A DNA stretch of 64,000 bases from Bacteroides faecium (GCF_012113595.1 NZ_CP050831.1:5952001-6016000); one strand, 5' to 3'. Shown: positions 8,472-17,293, numbered from the stretch's first letter. Notes: generated by a model from the sequence alone, not told the origin. Numbers and translations: made by a program.

Positions 8472-9725
8472 TTATTCCTCGCGCAATGCTTCTGCCGGCT
8501 GTATGCGGATTGCCTGACGGGCAGGAAACCAAATACCGGCCAGTATCATCACAGCCATCAGGAAATAAGTTACGACAAACGTTATAAGGAAACGGGGAAC
8601 TCCCCATTCCATATATCCGTCAGTTAAATCCAGGTAGCCTATGTTATAGCAAATCATGGCAGCAGGCAAAGCAGCCAAAGTAAGCAGTAACAGTCCTTCT
8701 TTATTCAGACGCCCCCAAAGTTGCATCCGGCTGGAGCCGACCGCCACACGAAGAGCCAACTCGGAACGGCGATGTTGCGTGCGGAACCAGAATGTACCGA
8801 CAATCCCCAACAGGATATTCAGCAACAGAAAGCCCATCATCCAGAAACGAACCTGTACCTGATTGTAATTACCCTGTTGAAAGTCATTCCGTATATTCTC
8901 ATAGTCATGTACTTTCAGAATGAACAGATTGCCAACACTCAACTGGCTGGCTGACAGATTCATCAAATGTTCCGGAAAGTCTTTACTAGTACCCGGCTTC
9001 ACCCGCAGGCAAACTTCCACACTGGAAGGGTAAAAGTCATCATCCAGTTCAACTATCACCTTTTCCATGAAAGCCCTAGCTATATAAATATCGCTATAAT
9101 TAGGCCAAAAATCGTTATAACGCACTTTGGTTGATACACCGCCTATCTTATAGACTTGGGTAGAATCATCCACATCCACCATTTCCTTGCCCAACAATGT
9201 GCGGTCACCCTTATAATCATCAGGCCAAAAATTCTCACTGACTACCACATTCCCGTTTTTCAAAGCCTGTACCAACGGTTCATAGCCACGACCATCCGCA
9301 CTTTGATAACGGAATACCTGTAAAAATTCAGGAGTCATCGTACGTCGCAACGGAGTACGGACAATAGTATCAATACGCAATATACTACCGGAATTACTTC
9401 CGATATAAGGACGTGCATTATTGGATACGGAAACTGCTTCCACTTCCGGCAATCGTTGAAGACGGTTTGCCAGTTCAGTAATGTCCTGCCCCAACGTGGT
9501 ATTCTTTTTATCTTTAGGGATATAGGAGTTGCTCTTGTTATTTTTCAGGCTAAGCTCCAGATAGTAGGTATCGGTAATATCAAACCCTACCGGTTCATAA
9601 TAGGTACGGGCGGTCACATATGTCCAGTCGACTACATACCACAGGACAACAAAAACAAGTAATAACTCTGCCCACAACCATCCGTTCGACCGGCGTTCGT
9701 TCCATATTTGTTTTAATAGCTGCAT
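8472..9725 (-). CDS. FtsX/MacB-type ABC transporter permease (second subunit)
   Basis: A 417-aa membrane protein with one N-terminal membrane helix (WLWAELLLVFVVLWYVVDW), a large extracytoplasmic domain (about 45-270) and three C-terminal helices in the FtsX pattern, including FWMMGFLLLNILLGIVGTFWF. FtsX/MacB permeases couple ATP hydrolysis to extrusion of substrate through the adaptor and TolC rather than moving it across the inner membrane. It starts 32 bp after the first permease gene on the same transcript. The two permeases are related in layout but not duplicates, so the pair probably forms a heterodimer. Confidence 0.85.
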   Translation of the reverse strand: MQLLKQIWNERRSNGWLWAELLLVFVVLWYVVDWTYVTARTYYEPVGFDITDTYYLELSLKNNKSNSYIPKDKKNTTLGQDITELANRLQRLPEVEAVSVSNNARPYIGSNSGSILRIDTIVRTPLRRTMTPEFLQVFRYQSADGRGYEPLVQALKNGNVVVSENFWPDDYKGDRTLLGKEMVDVDDSTQVYKIGGVSTKVRYNDFWPNYSDIYIARAFMEKVIVELDDDFYPSSVEVCLRVKPGTSKDFPEHLMNLSASQLSVGNLFILKVHDYENIRNDFQQGNYNQVQVRFWMMGFLLLNILLGIVGTFWFRTQHRRSELALRVAVGSSRMQLWGRLNKEGLLLLTLAALPAAMICYNIGYLDLTDGYMEWGVPRFLITFVVTYFLMAVMILAGIWFPARQAIRIQPAEALREE

Positions 9726-9757
9726 CTTCTTTTCAATTTATTAGTTGACTGTTCGGG

Positions 9758-11047
9758 TTATCTCTCATTTATGGCATCTACAATATTGGTACGGGTGATT
9801 CTCCATGCCGGAATAGCCGCACTGAGCAAGTTGAGCAGGAAGCAGGCTAGGAATGCCAACAGGAATACGACAGGGTCAAACAAGAGGTCGACGCACATCG
9901 TCCGCAAATCGTTCACCCCATCGGATACGAAGTCTACGGAGAACAACATTCCCCCGAGAAGGAAAGCGGCAATGTAGCTCAATAATAATCCGAAGATACC
10001 ACCAAAAAGCGAATAAAGCATGTTTTCGGAAAGCACTTGCATCATTAATTCTCTTCTTGGGGCACCGAAGGCTTTCCGCACTCCTATTTCGGAGAGACGT
10101 TTGCGCATACGTGATAAAGTGAGGCCGGACAGGTTGACCGCAGGGACAATCAGAAGTACAAGTAATGTTATTATATATTGCCGGACGGCTTGTTTCACTG
10201 CCGGGGGATTATTAGCAGAATATCGTTGTGAAGCAACGAAATACGTGTCGGGTTGTCCACGATAAAGCAAATCGAAATTAGGATGTCCTGCCATAAATAC
10301 TGCCCTCAGGCGGTCTGCTTCATTGCGAATAGCCGGAAAGTCTTTTTCTGATTTGGCTAATATGAAAACAGAAACCATTCCCATAATATTTTCATCTCCC
10401 CAGGTTGTGGTGAAAGCATTCGTCGAACTTAAAGGAATCCAGACTTGCGCATAAGCGTATCGTGCCAATTTGGATACCGGGCGCACTACTCCGCTTATCA
10501 AGTAAGCAGAATGGTTCAGCAAGAACGTCTTTCCTACGACTTCCGACGTTCCGAACAACCGACGCGCCATATCTTCGGATATAACGGCTTTCGCTGCTCC
10601 GGCATCAAAATCGGCATTATCATACGGCTTACCGGAGAGAAAATCAAATTCAAATACTTTCCAAAAAGCATCATCCGTTTGCAGTACGCTGCAACTTTCC
10701 ATTTCGCCTGCCGGTTTGGCAGCCAACATCGTTTCCTGGAAAGAATTGGTGATGGACACCGCTTCGGGCACGGTCATCTCTTTGAAACAGGCCTTTGCCG
10801 TGTTATATCCGATAGGGCCGTTGCTCTGCCAGTTTACGTTTGATTTATTCTGGAGCCCGGCATAACGGAAGACAAGCATACGGTCACGATGAGTCTCCGG
10901 TGCAAAAGGGGCAATGGTCGCACGCAAAGTGATTACAATCACCATTATCATGGCAATAGCCAATGCCGTGCCGATGATGGAGATAGAAGAAAGCAGTTTA
11001 TTTTCTTTCAGCAGTTGGAATGCCTGCTTGAAGTAGAGTTTTATCAT
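9758..11047 (-). CDS. FtsX/MacB-type ABC transporter permease (first subunit)
   Basis: A 429-aa protein with MacB topology. A first helix lies near residues 20-42 (LLSSISIIGTALAIAMIMVI), followed by a periplasmic MacB-PCD-like domain (about 45-280) and an FtsX domain with three C-terminal helices ending in PAWRITRTNIVDAI. The motif LSRMRKRLSEIGVRKAFGA before the second helix is characteristic of the family. It follows the ATPase gene by 85 bp and should be energised by it. The substrate cannot be read from sequence; peptides, antibiotics and lipids are all known for this family. Confidence 0.88.
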   Translation of the reverse strand: MIKLYFKQAFQLLKENKLLSSISIIGTALAIAMIMVIVITLRATIAPFAPETHRDRMLVFRYAGLQNKSNVNWQSNGPIGYNTAKACFKEMTVPEAVSITNSFQETMLAAKPAGEMESCSVLQTDDAFWKVFEFDFLSGKPYDNADFDAGAAKAVISEDMARRLFGTSEVVGKTFLLNHSAYLISGVVRPVSKLARYAYAQVWIPLSSTNAFTTTWGDENIMGMVSVFILAKSEKDFPAIRNEADRLRAVFMAGHPNFDLLYRGQPDTYFVASQRYSANNPPAVKQAVRQYIITLLVLLIVPAVNLSGLTLSRMRKRLSEIGVRKAFGAPRRELMMQVLSENMLYSLFGGIFGLLLSYIAAFLLGGMLFSVDFVSDGVNDLRTMCVDLLFDPVVFLLAFLACFLLNLLSAAIPAWRITRTNIVDAINER

Positions 11048-11132
11048 TATCGTATCATTATAACGTTCAATCTATTTTTATTCATCTTTCAATGATAACC
11101 AGAACTGTACCTGCAATATTCTACAAAGAGAT

Positions 11133-11798
11133 TTATCGCACCTGCCGTCCGTCAAAGAAACGGATGGTACGGGATGTCTGCTTCGCCTGTTCTTCATTAT
11201 GAGTCACCATTACGATGGTACGCCCGTCTTCTTTGTTCAGACGATGGAGAAGTTCCATGACTTCGGCTCCCATTCTGGAGTCCAGATTACCTGTCGGCTC
11301 ATCGGCAAGAATTATTTCCGGATTACCGATGATGGCACGGGCAATAGCTACGCGCTGGCACTGACCACCGGAAAGCTGTGTGGGGAAATGATTCATGCGG
11401 TGGCTTAATCCCACCTTCTCCAGCACTTCCTGTGCCAGCCGTTTGCGTTCGCTGTTACCGACACGGCGATAGAGCAGCGGCAGTTCCACATTATCCATTA
11501 CATTCAGCGAATTTATCAGATGGAAAGACTGAAAAACGAAACCAAGTGTCTTGTTACGGAAAGCTGCCAGTTCCTTGTCCTTCATCCCTTGGGTGCGGAT
11601 TCCGTTTATTTCTATCGTTCCCATTGTAGGCGCGTCGAGCAGTCCCATTATATTCAGCAAAGTAGATTTTCCACATCCTGAAGGCCCCATTATACTCAGA
11701 AATTCGCCACGCTCTACCGTCAGATTCACATTTTCCAACGCTACCGTTTCAATCTCGTCCGTACGGTAAATTTTGGAAAGAGAGTTCAGTGTTATCAT
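11133..11798 (-). CDS. MacB/LolD-type ABC transporter ATPase
   Basis: A 221-aa ATPase with Walker A GPSGCGKST (38-46), the Q-loop FVFQSFHLI, signature LSGGQCQRVAIARAI, Walker B IILADEPTG and switch His in VMVTHNEEQ. The LDAPTMGTIEINGI and NLDSRMGAEVM segments are typical of the LolD/MacB branch. It is encoded separately from its permeases, unlike E. coli MacB. The gene sits 17 bp after the adaptor gene. Confidence 0.94.
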   Translation of the reverse strand: MITLNSLSKIYRTDEIETVALENVNLTVERGEFLSIMGPSGCGKSTLLNIMGLLDAPTMGTIEINGIRTQGMKDKELAAFRNKTLGFVFQSFHLINSLNVMDNVELPLLYRRVGNSERKRLAQEVLEKVGLSHRMNHFPTQLSGGQCQRVAIARAIIGNPEIILADEPTGNLDSRMGAEVMELLHRLNKEDGRTIVMVTHNEEQAKQTSRTIRFFDGRQVR

Positions 11799-11815
11799 AA
11801 CTTCTTGTATTTAGC

Positions 11816-13063
11816 TTATTTAATCTTCAATTTATTCTTGTTCTTATATGCACTCATGTCGTTGACAACCACTTTATCACCCGGCTGCAAACCACTTATT
11901 ACTTCTACATATTCAAAGTTGGAATCTCCCAGTTGTACTTTACGTTTTACCAGTTCGCTGTCCGAGTCGTAGACAAACAATTCGTATTCGCCGCGTCCCA
12001 CATAATAAGAGCCATTAGCAATGCGCATCACATCTTCTTTCACAGCGTTCATCACATAGACATCTGTCTTCAAGCCCGAACGCAGACGGTGATGATTGTC
12101 CTCGTTCAACTGTACGCTGAAAGAGATGACTCCATTCTTTGAAAGGGGCGTCACACTGCTGACGGTTCCTTCCAGTTTGTCACTGCCTATCTTCACAACC
12201 GCCTTTCCACCTGCCGACACACGGTCGCCATACGTATCGGCAATCTCGCCTTCTACTTTAAAGTGACTTAAATCGGAGATAACAGCCACCTGCTCTCCTT
12301 GCGAAATCTGTGCGCCAATCTGATTATTAATATAGGTAAGGATTGCTTTGCGGGGAGAGCGGATTTGCGCGTCTTCAAAGGTACGTTTCATTTCCGCCAG
12401 ACTCTTGCGGAAGATATTGAAATCAAGCTCCTGCACTTTCAGTTCGGCGGCGGCCACTTCCTGTTCATTCTTATATTGTTGTTGGAGTTGTTCGTATTCG
12501 AGCTGCGCGACATTATAGCTTAGTTCCGCCTGACGGACTTTATCCGTCGTTCCCGCTCCGAGACTGTCCAGATAGTGTTCGTTTCTTAGTTCCACTTTCA
12601 TCCGGCTTAGTTTCATGGCCGAAACTTTAATCTGCATTGCCATATCGGAGAGCTTGGTCTGATTGTTGACACGAAGCTGGTCGAGCTTATACCGGCGCAT
12701 TTTCTCTTCGTCCAAAAGTTTCTGATATTGCGTTTCCGTACTTTGAAGGTCGAGTTTCAGAATCGGAGTGCCGATGTCTACGCTATCGCCCCCTTTTTTA
12801 TAGATTTCGAGGATACGGGAGTTAATAGGTGAATTGATAATCTCTTCAAAGGCAGGGACTACCTTTCCCGACGCGCTGACGCTGACTTCAATCACTCCTT
12901 TGTCAATAGTAGAGATAACAAGGTCTTTTTCTTCTACTCCCGCCCTCATCAAAGAAATGAGTACGCTGACAACAATAATTCCCGCCACTCCAATGAGCGA
13001 ATAACGAATGATTTTCTTATTGCGTTCTTTCTGACGAACTTCTTTTGGAATTTCTCTGTCCAT
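11816..13063 (-). CDS. HlyD/MacA-type periplasmic adaptor protein
   Basis: A 415-aa protein with an N-terminal cytoplasmic stub, a membrane anchor (about residues 20-40: YSLIGVAGIIVVSVLISLM), two lipoyl half-motifs flanking a long alpha-helical hairpin (about 105-240) and beta-barrel domains at the C-terminus. It should bridge the inner-membrane permeases and the TolC-like duct. As first gene of the export operon, its promoter region (13064-13190) probably sets expression of the whole set. That region contains a perfect 8-bp-arm palindrome. Confidence 0.92.
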   Translation of the reverse strand: MDREIPKEVRQKERNKKIIRYSLIGVAGIIVVSVLISLMRAGVEEKDLVISTIDKGVIEVSVSASGKVVPAFEEIINSPINSRILEIYKKGGDSVDIGTPILKLDLQSTETQYQKLLDEEKMRRYKLDQLRVNNQTKLSDMAMQIKVSAMKLSRMKVELRNEHYLDSLGAGTTDKVRQAELSYNVAQLEYEQLQQQYKNEQEVAAAELKVQELDFNIFRKSLAEMKRTFEDAQIRSPRKAILTYINNQIGAQISQGEQVAVISDLSHFKVEGEIADTYGDRVSAGGKAVVKIGSDKLEGTVSSVTPLSKNGVISFSVQLNEDNHHRLRSGLKTDVYVMNAVKEDVMRIANGSYYVGRGEYELFVYDSDSELVKRKVQLGDSNFEYVEVISGLQPGDKVVVNDMSAYKNKNKLKIK

Positions 13064-13118
13064 ATCTGGTTGTTTATGATTTTATGATTTTATGATTCTA
13101 TGATTTTATCATGTATTC

Positions 13119-13149
13119 ATTTGGTATCTATTATACCAAATCTGTGCCA
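13119..13149 (-). promoter_or_regulatory. Palindromic operator with weak sigma54-like element upstream of the export operon
   Basis: ATTTGGTA (13119-13126) and TACCAAAT (13134-13141) form a perfect inverted repeat with a 7-bp spacer, 56-78 bp upstream of the adaptor start. Immediately next to it the minus strand reads TTGGCAC (13150-13144), the same -24-like word seen before the TolC-like gene. Its -12 half is poor (TGGT), so sigma54 use is uncertain here. The stretch 13064-13115 is otherwise AT-rich with short TATGATT repeats. Confidence 0.4.
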
Positions 13150-13177
13150 AAGTCATAAATCACTGATAAACAGAGGA

Positions 13178-13217
13178 TAATTAAAAATACAGGGTGTCCG
13201 AAATCGAACACCCTGTA
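13178..13217 (-). terminator. Rho-independent terminator downstream of the NDH-2 gene
   Basis: A 10-bp perfect stem TACAGGGTGT (13188-13197) / ACACCCTGTA (13208-13217) with a 10-nt loop. On the minus strand it is followed by a T-rich tract (13187 downward: ATTTTTAATT). It separates the NDH-2 gene from the export operon. Confidence 0.7.
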
Positions 13218-13261
13218 CGAATTTACCGTCTAAGAACAAGACGGAGCCACATAAAGCGGAC

Positions 13262-13381
13262 TTATATTTTTGTTTGTTTTGCTTGTTGCGTATATTTTGT
13301 TTGTTTCGTTATTCTGTTCTTATATTTGTTTTGTTTATTGCGGTTATCCCATTTATTTTGTTTGTTGCGGTTCTTGTATCA
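13262..13381 (-). repeat. Low-complexity degenerate repeat at the 3' end of the NDH-2 gene
   Basis: About four diverged units of 29-31 bp, rich in T and G on the plus strand (TTTGTTTGTT with TTGCG), run from inside the last codons of the NDH-2 gene into its 3' untranslated region. The final residues EPQQTK come from the last unit, so the repeat has shaped the protein end. No function is evident. Confidence 0.4.
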
Positions 13382-14711
13382 GGTCTTTCCCCAAGTGGGT
13401 AGTCGCTTCAACGGCTTCCCGGTCACGGATTTCTTTTGCCTTACGGGCATAGACAATCATACGCATGGACTGGTCATAAGTGAAATAATTCCATATCCAG
13501 TTGAGAAGAACAACTACCTTATTACGTACTCCAAGAATGGAACGCAGATGAACGACCAGCCACATTACCCAGGCAAACCACCCCTGCATCTTCACCTTAC
13601 TGAATTCCGCAACGGCACGGTTACGTCCCACCGTTGCCATCGAACCCAGATTACGGTAATGGAAAGGCTTCATCTCCTGTCCTTTTTCAAGGCGTATCAA
13701 GTTCTTTGCCAACAGTTCGCCTTGCTGGATAGCGACTTGTGCCAGTTGAGGATGCCCGTTCGGATAACTTTCGTCGGACGACTGGACACATTGGTCGCCG
13801 ATAGCAAACACATTGTTCATTCCTTCCACACGGTTGAAGGAATCGACTTTGATACGTCCGCCACGACCTATCAACGAAGCATCCATATTTCCGATAGTCA
13901 CTCCGGTGACACCGCTCACCCATATAAAGGTACGCGTGGCAATCTCAGTGCCGTCCTCAAGTATGACTTTATGGTCACGGTAATCGGTCACACGCTTATT
14001 AAGAAGTATATTCACACCCATTTCACGAAGAAACTTTTCAGCATGAGCAGAAGAGTCTTCCGACATTCCTGCCAGCAACCTCGGCCCTGCTTCAATCAGG
14101 TAGATATGCATCAAGCTGCTGGGCATATCCGGATAATCATTCGGCAATACAAACTTTTTCATTTCGGAGAGTATTCCCGCCACTTCTATGCCGGTGGCGC
14201 CACCGCCCACAATTACAATGTTGAGTAATTCCTGTTGCTCCTGCTTGGTAGAGCAGGTAAGTGCCCGTTCCAGATTCGCCAAAAGAGCATTCCGCAGTCC
14301 CATCGCTTCCGAAACGTTCTTCATCGGCATGGCTTCCTCTTCGATATGCTTGTTGCCAAAGAAATTGGTGGTAGTGCCTGCTGCCAAAACCAGATAGTCA
14401 TATTCAGCTTTCCCGATGGAAGTCTGAATCATATTCTTCTCCGGGAAAATGGCACGCACTTCAGCCATACGGAAATAGAAATCTTTCCGATGCTGGAAAA
14501 TCTTGCGGAAGGGGAAAGAGATAGAAGTAGGTTCCATACCCGCCGAAGCTACTTGATAAATCAACGGGGGAAACTGATGATAATTGTTCTTATCAATCAA
14601 GACCACCTGAAAGCCTGACTTCTTTAACTTATTAGCTAACTTCAAGCCACCGAAACCACCGCCTACTATGACGACACGCTTCTTATCTACTTTTGCAATA
14701 TTAAGACTCAT
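13353..14711 (-). CDS. Type II NADH:quinone oxidoreductase (NDH-2)
   Basis: A 452-aa single-subunit flavoprotein that oxidises NADH and reduces quinone without pumping ions, on the inner face of the membrane. Two dinucleotide-binding motifs are visible: GGGFGGLKLANKL near the N-terminus (FAD) and VGGGATGIEVAG near the middle (NADH). GDQCVQ and a hydrophobic C-terminal stretch (WFAWVMWLVVHLRSILGV) also fit NDH-2 membrane attachment. I chose Met at 14711 (MSLNIAKVDKKR) because the 15 residues before it lack family features. The C-terminal tail arises from a degenerate DNA repeat. Confidence 0.9.
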   Translation of the reverse strand: MSLNIAKVDKKRVVIVGGGFGGLKLANKLKKSGFQVVLIDKNNYHQFPPLIYQVASAGMEPTSISFPFRKIFQHRKDFYFRMAEVRAIFPEKNMIQTSIGKAEYDYLVLAAGTTTNFFGNKHIEEEAMPMKNVSEAMGLRNALLANLERALTCSTKQEQQELLNIVIVGGGATGIEVAGILSEMKKFVLPNDYPDMPSSLMHIYLIEAGPRLLAGMSEDSSAHAEKFLREMGVNILLNKRVTDYRDHKVILEDGTEIATRTFIWVSGVTGVTIGNMDASLIGRGGRIKVDSFNRVEGMNNVFAIGDQCVQSSDESYPNGHPQLAQVAIQQGELLAKNLIRLEKGQEMKPFHYRNLGSMATVGRNRAVAEFSKVKMQGWFAWVMWLVVHLRSILGVRNKVVVLLNWIWNYFTYDQSMRMIVYARKAKEIRDREAVEATTHLGKDLIQEPQQTK

Positions 14712-14796
14712 ACTATAATCATGTTTTACTGTAATAAGAACACATGAATGAGTCATTTAGTTTGCTCGTTGTGGCAAATCTTCAGAGAAAGACATC

Positions 14797-14888
14797 ACAG
14801 CAGACTAGGGCGATGCGCCACAGCCTATCAGGAAGAGATGCTGCAGCCTATCAGAAAGATGCACCACAGCAAGCTAGTGAAAATGCAG
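14797..14888. repeat. Four tandem degenerate 23-bp repeats
   Basis: Units at 14797-14819, 14820-14842, 14843-14865 and 14866-14888 keep an exact 23-bp period while diverging in sequence. The second and third share CAGCCTATCAG and GATGC. The array starts 9 bp from the stop codon of the LysM glucosaminidase gene and lies upstream of the NDH-2 gene. The period is not a multiple of three and the array is not part of a gene. Confidence 0.7.
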
Positions 14889-14897
14889 GTCATCGTC

Positions 14898-15803
14898 TTA
14901 TCGAAGGCGCAGGCGGTCACCCACTTCCGGAACGTAGTCACCGTCCTTGCGGTTCATCTTATACAGGTTCTTCAGACGGATACCATATTTCTGGGAGATG
15001 CCGTGCATGGAATCACCGTCTCTTACGATATATACGGTATGAGGTTTGGAAGCTTTCTTCTTTTTGGCTTTCAGATAGATGATATCTCCCGGCATTAATG
15101 TATATTCACGATGCAAGTCGTTATACTTCACGAGCTTTTTCCAGCTAATGTCCAGTTCCTTGCCTAAATCCTGGAAAGTATCCCCGCTACGGGCAACGAT
15201 ATAGGCTATGTCATTGGCTATGTAAATCTGGTGCGGATTCATCAGCCAGGGGTTCTTTCTCAACTTACGTTCCGAGTAAACGCCTTTGCGGTCGTATTTA
15301 TACAGGTCGTAATCTTCGATAATCGTAATCAGGCGATTGGCATAGGAAGGGTCGGTGGCATAACCCGCTTTTTTCAGTCCGCGCGCCCAGCCTTTATAGT
15401 CGGTAATATCCAGTTTGAAAAGAAAAGCATAACGGGCGCCTCTTCTGAGGAAATCGGAATGGTCTTCGTAGGAGTCACGCGGATGCTTGTAGGCACGGAA
15501 ACATTCGTTGCGCGCGTCATCGTCATGGCGAACCGTACGTCCCCGCCAGCTACTACCGCATTTGATACCGAAATGGTTGTTGCTTTTTCGTGCCAACTGG
15601 CTGTATCCCGCACCACTTTCCAGCAGTCCCTGCGCCAGCGTAATACTGGCGGGAATCTTATGAAGCTTCATTTGTTCGACAGCCAGGTCACTATACTTAT
15701 TTATATATTCGGTATAACGGGCGTTCCGTTTCTGTGCTTGTACTCCTACGGCAAAAAAGAATACGATAGTTAAAAAGACAAGCCTATGTAATTTGTTCTC
15801 CAT
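14898..15803 (-). CDS. Secreted glucosaminidase with two LysM domains (peptidoglycan hydrolase)
   Basis: A 301-aa protein with signal peptide ending near VQAQ, an N-acetylglucosaminidase domain (about 30-190) with likely catalytic Glu62 in TLAQGLLESGAGYSQLA and NNHFGIKC, and two LysM modules (about 201-245 and 258-300, e.g. YIVRDGDSMHGISQKYGIRL). It should cleave the glycan strands of peptidoglycan in the periplasm or during cell separation. LysM modules bind N-acetylglucosamine polymers. It is divergent from the cytidine deaminase gene. A 23-bp repeat array begins directly after its stop. Confidence 0.92.
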   Translation of the reverse strand: MENKLHRLVFLTIVFFFAVGVQAQKRNARYTEYINKYSDLAVEQMKLHKIPASITLAQGLLESGAGYSQLARKSNNHFGIKCGSSWRGRTVRHDDDARNECFRAYKHPRDSYEDHSDFLRRGARYAFLFKLDITDYKGWARGLKKAGYATDPSYANRLITIIEDYDLYKYDRKGVYSERKLRKNPWLMNPHQIYIANDIAYIVARSGDTFQDLGKELDISWKKLVKYNDLHREYTLMPGDIIYLKAKKKKASKPHTVYIVRDGDSMHGISQKYGIRLKNLYKMNRKDGDYVPEVGDRLRLR

Positions 15804-15847
15804 TTTAATTCAGATGTGGATTATAGGACACAAAAATCTGAAAAATA

Positions 15848-15878
15848 ATTGGGATTATCAATCTCTTTCCTAACTTTG
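15848..15878 (+). promoter_or_regulatory. Bacteroides promoter for the cytidine deaminase gene
   Basis: ATTG at 15848-15851 and TAACTTTG at 15871-15878 are separated by 19 bp, matching the TTTG-N19-21-TAnnTTTG pattern. The -7 box lies 36 bp before the chosen start at 15915. Confidence 0.65.
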
Positions 15879-15914
15879 TAACATTAATTGTTAGAAACCA
15901 ATACCTCAACGCGT

Positions 15915-16397
15915 ATGAAAGACCTCATAATTACCGCAGTTATTAAAGTATATCAATATAATGAGTTGAATGAGGCCGACCGGGCACTTATGAAAACAGC
16001 CATGGATGCAACAGCACGCAGTTACGCCCCTTATTCCCGTTTCTCGGTAGGTGCAGCCGCACTGTTAGCTGACGGAACCGTAGTAACAGGAACGAATCAG
16101 GAAAATGCCGCCTATCCGTCGGGACTCTGCGCGGAACGCACGACTCTATTCTACGCCAATTCCCAATATCCCGACCAAGCGGTCGTTACCCTTGCCATTG
16201 CCGCAAGAACCGAAAAGGACTTTATAGACAACCCGATTCCGCCCTGTGGTGCTTGCCGCCAAGTGATTCTGGAAACGGAAAAACGATACGGACAACCCAT
16301 TCGTATCCTGCTCTACGGTAAAGAATGTATTTACGAAATAAAAAGTATAGGCGATTTATTGCCACTGTCATTTGACGCATCAGCAATGGAGGATTAA
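15915..16397 (+). CDS. cdd: Cytidine deaminase
   Basis: A 160-aa zinc enzyme that converts cytidine or deoxycytidine to uridine forms in pyrimidine salvage. The active-site motifs are intact: C72-A-E74 (zinc ligand plus proton-shuttle Glu) and P110-C-x-x-C114 (two further zinc ligands). I chose Met at 15915 over the frame start at 15888 because the promoter -7 box ends at 15878, leaving too little leader for the longer form. The AraC-family regulator gene follows after 2 bp, so the two are cotranscribed. Confidence 0.93.
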   Translation: MKDLIITAVIKVYQYNELNEADRALMKTAMDATARSYAPYSRFSVGAAALLADGTVVTGTNQENAAYPSGLCAERTTLFYANSQYPDQAVVTLAIAARTEKDFIDNPIPPCGACRQVILETEKRYGQPIRILLYGKECIYEIKSIGDLLPLSFDASAMED

Positions 16398-16399
16398 CT

Positions 16400-17239
16400 A
16401 TGTTACAGCAATATCACACAAAACTGAAAGGAACGCTCGCGCTTACGGATTCATACCTGGCGGAGAAAGCATTGCAAAAGGAAAAAGGACTTTATAAGTT
16501 TATATGGGTACGCAACGGAAGTATCACGGTAGAGATAGACCATCAGGAAATGGTACTTGCCAAAGATGAAGTGATTTCACTGACCCACCTGCAACATCTC
16601 GAATTCAAATCAATCGACGGCGATTACCTGACTTTACTGTTTAACAGTAATTTCTACTGTATTTATGGTAACGACCATGAGGTATCATGCAGCGGCTTCC
16701 TCTTCAATGGTTCGTCCCATCTTATCCGTTTCACGCTGAATGAGAAAGAGCGCAGGGAACTGGATACCATCACCGCGGCATTAGAAAACGAATTCACCGT
16801 TTCCGACAGTTTGCAGGAAGAGATGCTGCGCATATTGCTGAAGAGGTTCATCATCCAGTGTACCCGGATTGCACGCCATCGCATGAATATTACTCGTGAA
16901 AAAGAATCCGGTTTCGAGATTGTACGCCAGTACTATAATCTCGTTGACGAACATTACCGGACGAAGAAGCAGGTGCAGGATTATGCCGACATGCTGCATA
17001 AGTCGCCCAAGACATTGTCGAATATCTTTTCGACTTGCAAACTGCCCTCTCCGCTCCGTGTGATTCACGAACGGGTGGAAGCGGAAGCCAAGCGCCTCTT
17101 GCTTTACAGCAACAAAAGCGCCAAGGAGATTGCCGATATTCTGGGATTCGAAGACCAGGCTTCTTTCAGCCGTTTCTTTAAAAATATGACCGGACAAAGC
17201 GCCGTACAGTTCAGAAATACGCAGGAAGGGAAGAATTGA
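16400..17239 (+). CDS. AraC-family transcriptional regulator
   Basis: A 279-aa regulator. The N-terminal half (about 1-160) is a cupin-like sensor region (YKFIWVRNGSITVEIDHQEM). The C-terminal half (about 170-275) has two helix-turn-helix motifs, the second being the AraC signature SAKEIADILGFEDQASFSRFFKNMTG. It lies between the deaminase gene (2 bp upstream) and the DUF417/RclA-like genes (88 bp downstream). This parallels the enterobacterial rcl locus, where an AraC-type activator (RclR) controls these genes, although orthology to RclR cannot be claimed from sequence reading. Confidence 0.9.
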   Translation: MLQQYHTKLKGTLALTDSYLAEKALQKEKGLYKFIWVRNGSITVEIDHQEMVLAKDEVISLTHLQHLEFKSIDGDYLTLLFNSNFYCIYGNDHEVSCSGFLFNGSSHLIRFTLNEKERRELDTITAALENEFTVSDSLQEEMLRILLKRFIIQCTRIARHRMNITREKESGFEIVRQYYNLVDEHYRTKKQVQDYADMLHKSPKTLSNIFSTCKLPSPLRVIHERVEAEAKRLLLYSNKSAKEIADILGFEDQASFSRFFKNMTGQSAVQFRNTQEGKN

Positions 17240-17262
17240 TAAGGGATACGGAAGTATTGCCA

Positions 17263-17293
17263 TTTTGGGGGTATCGGAAAAGCACGACCTTTG
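17263..17293 (+). promoter_or_regulatory. Possible promoter for the DUF417 gene
   Basis: TTTTG (17263-17267) and GACCTTTG (17286-17293) resemble Bacteroides -33/-7 boxes with an 18-bp spacer. The -7 box has one mismatch at its first base. It lies 33 bp before the DUF417 start at 17327. Confidence 0.35.

Noticed and set aside
13194..14228. A 344-aa plus-strand open frame opposite the NDH-2 gene
   Set aside because: Antisense to an intact NDH-2 gene; its hydrophobic start is translated from the T/G-rich repeat.
17243..17279. Direct repeat GGGATACGGAA / GGGTATCGGAA as an AraC-type binding site
   Set aside because: Only 8 of 11 bases agree and the 26-bp spacing is not the usual two-turn arrangement, so it is too weak to list as a site.
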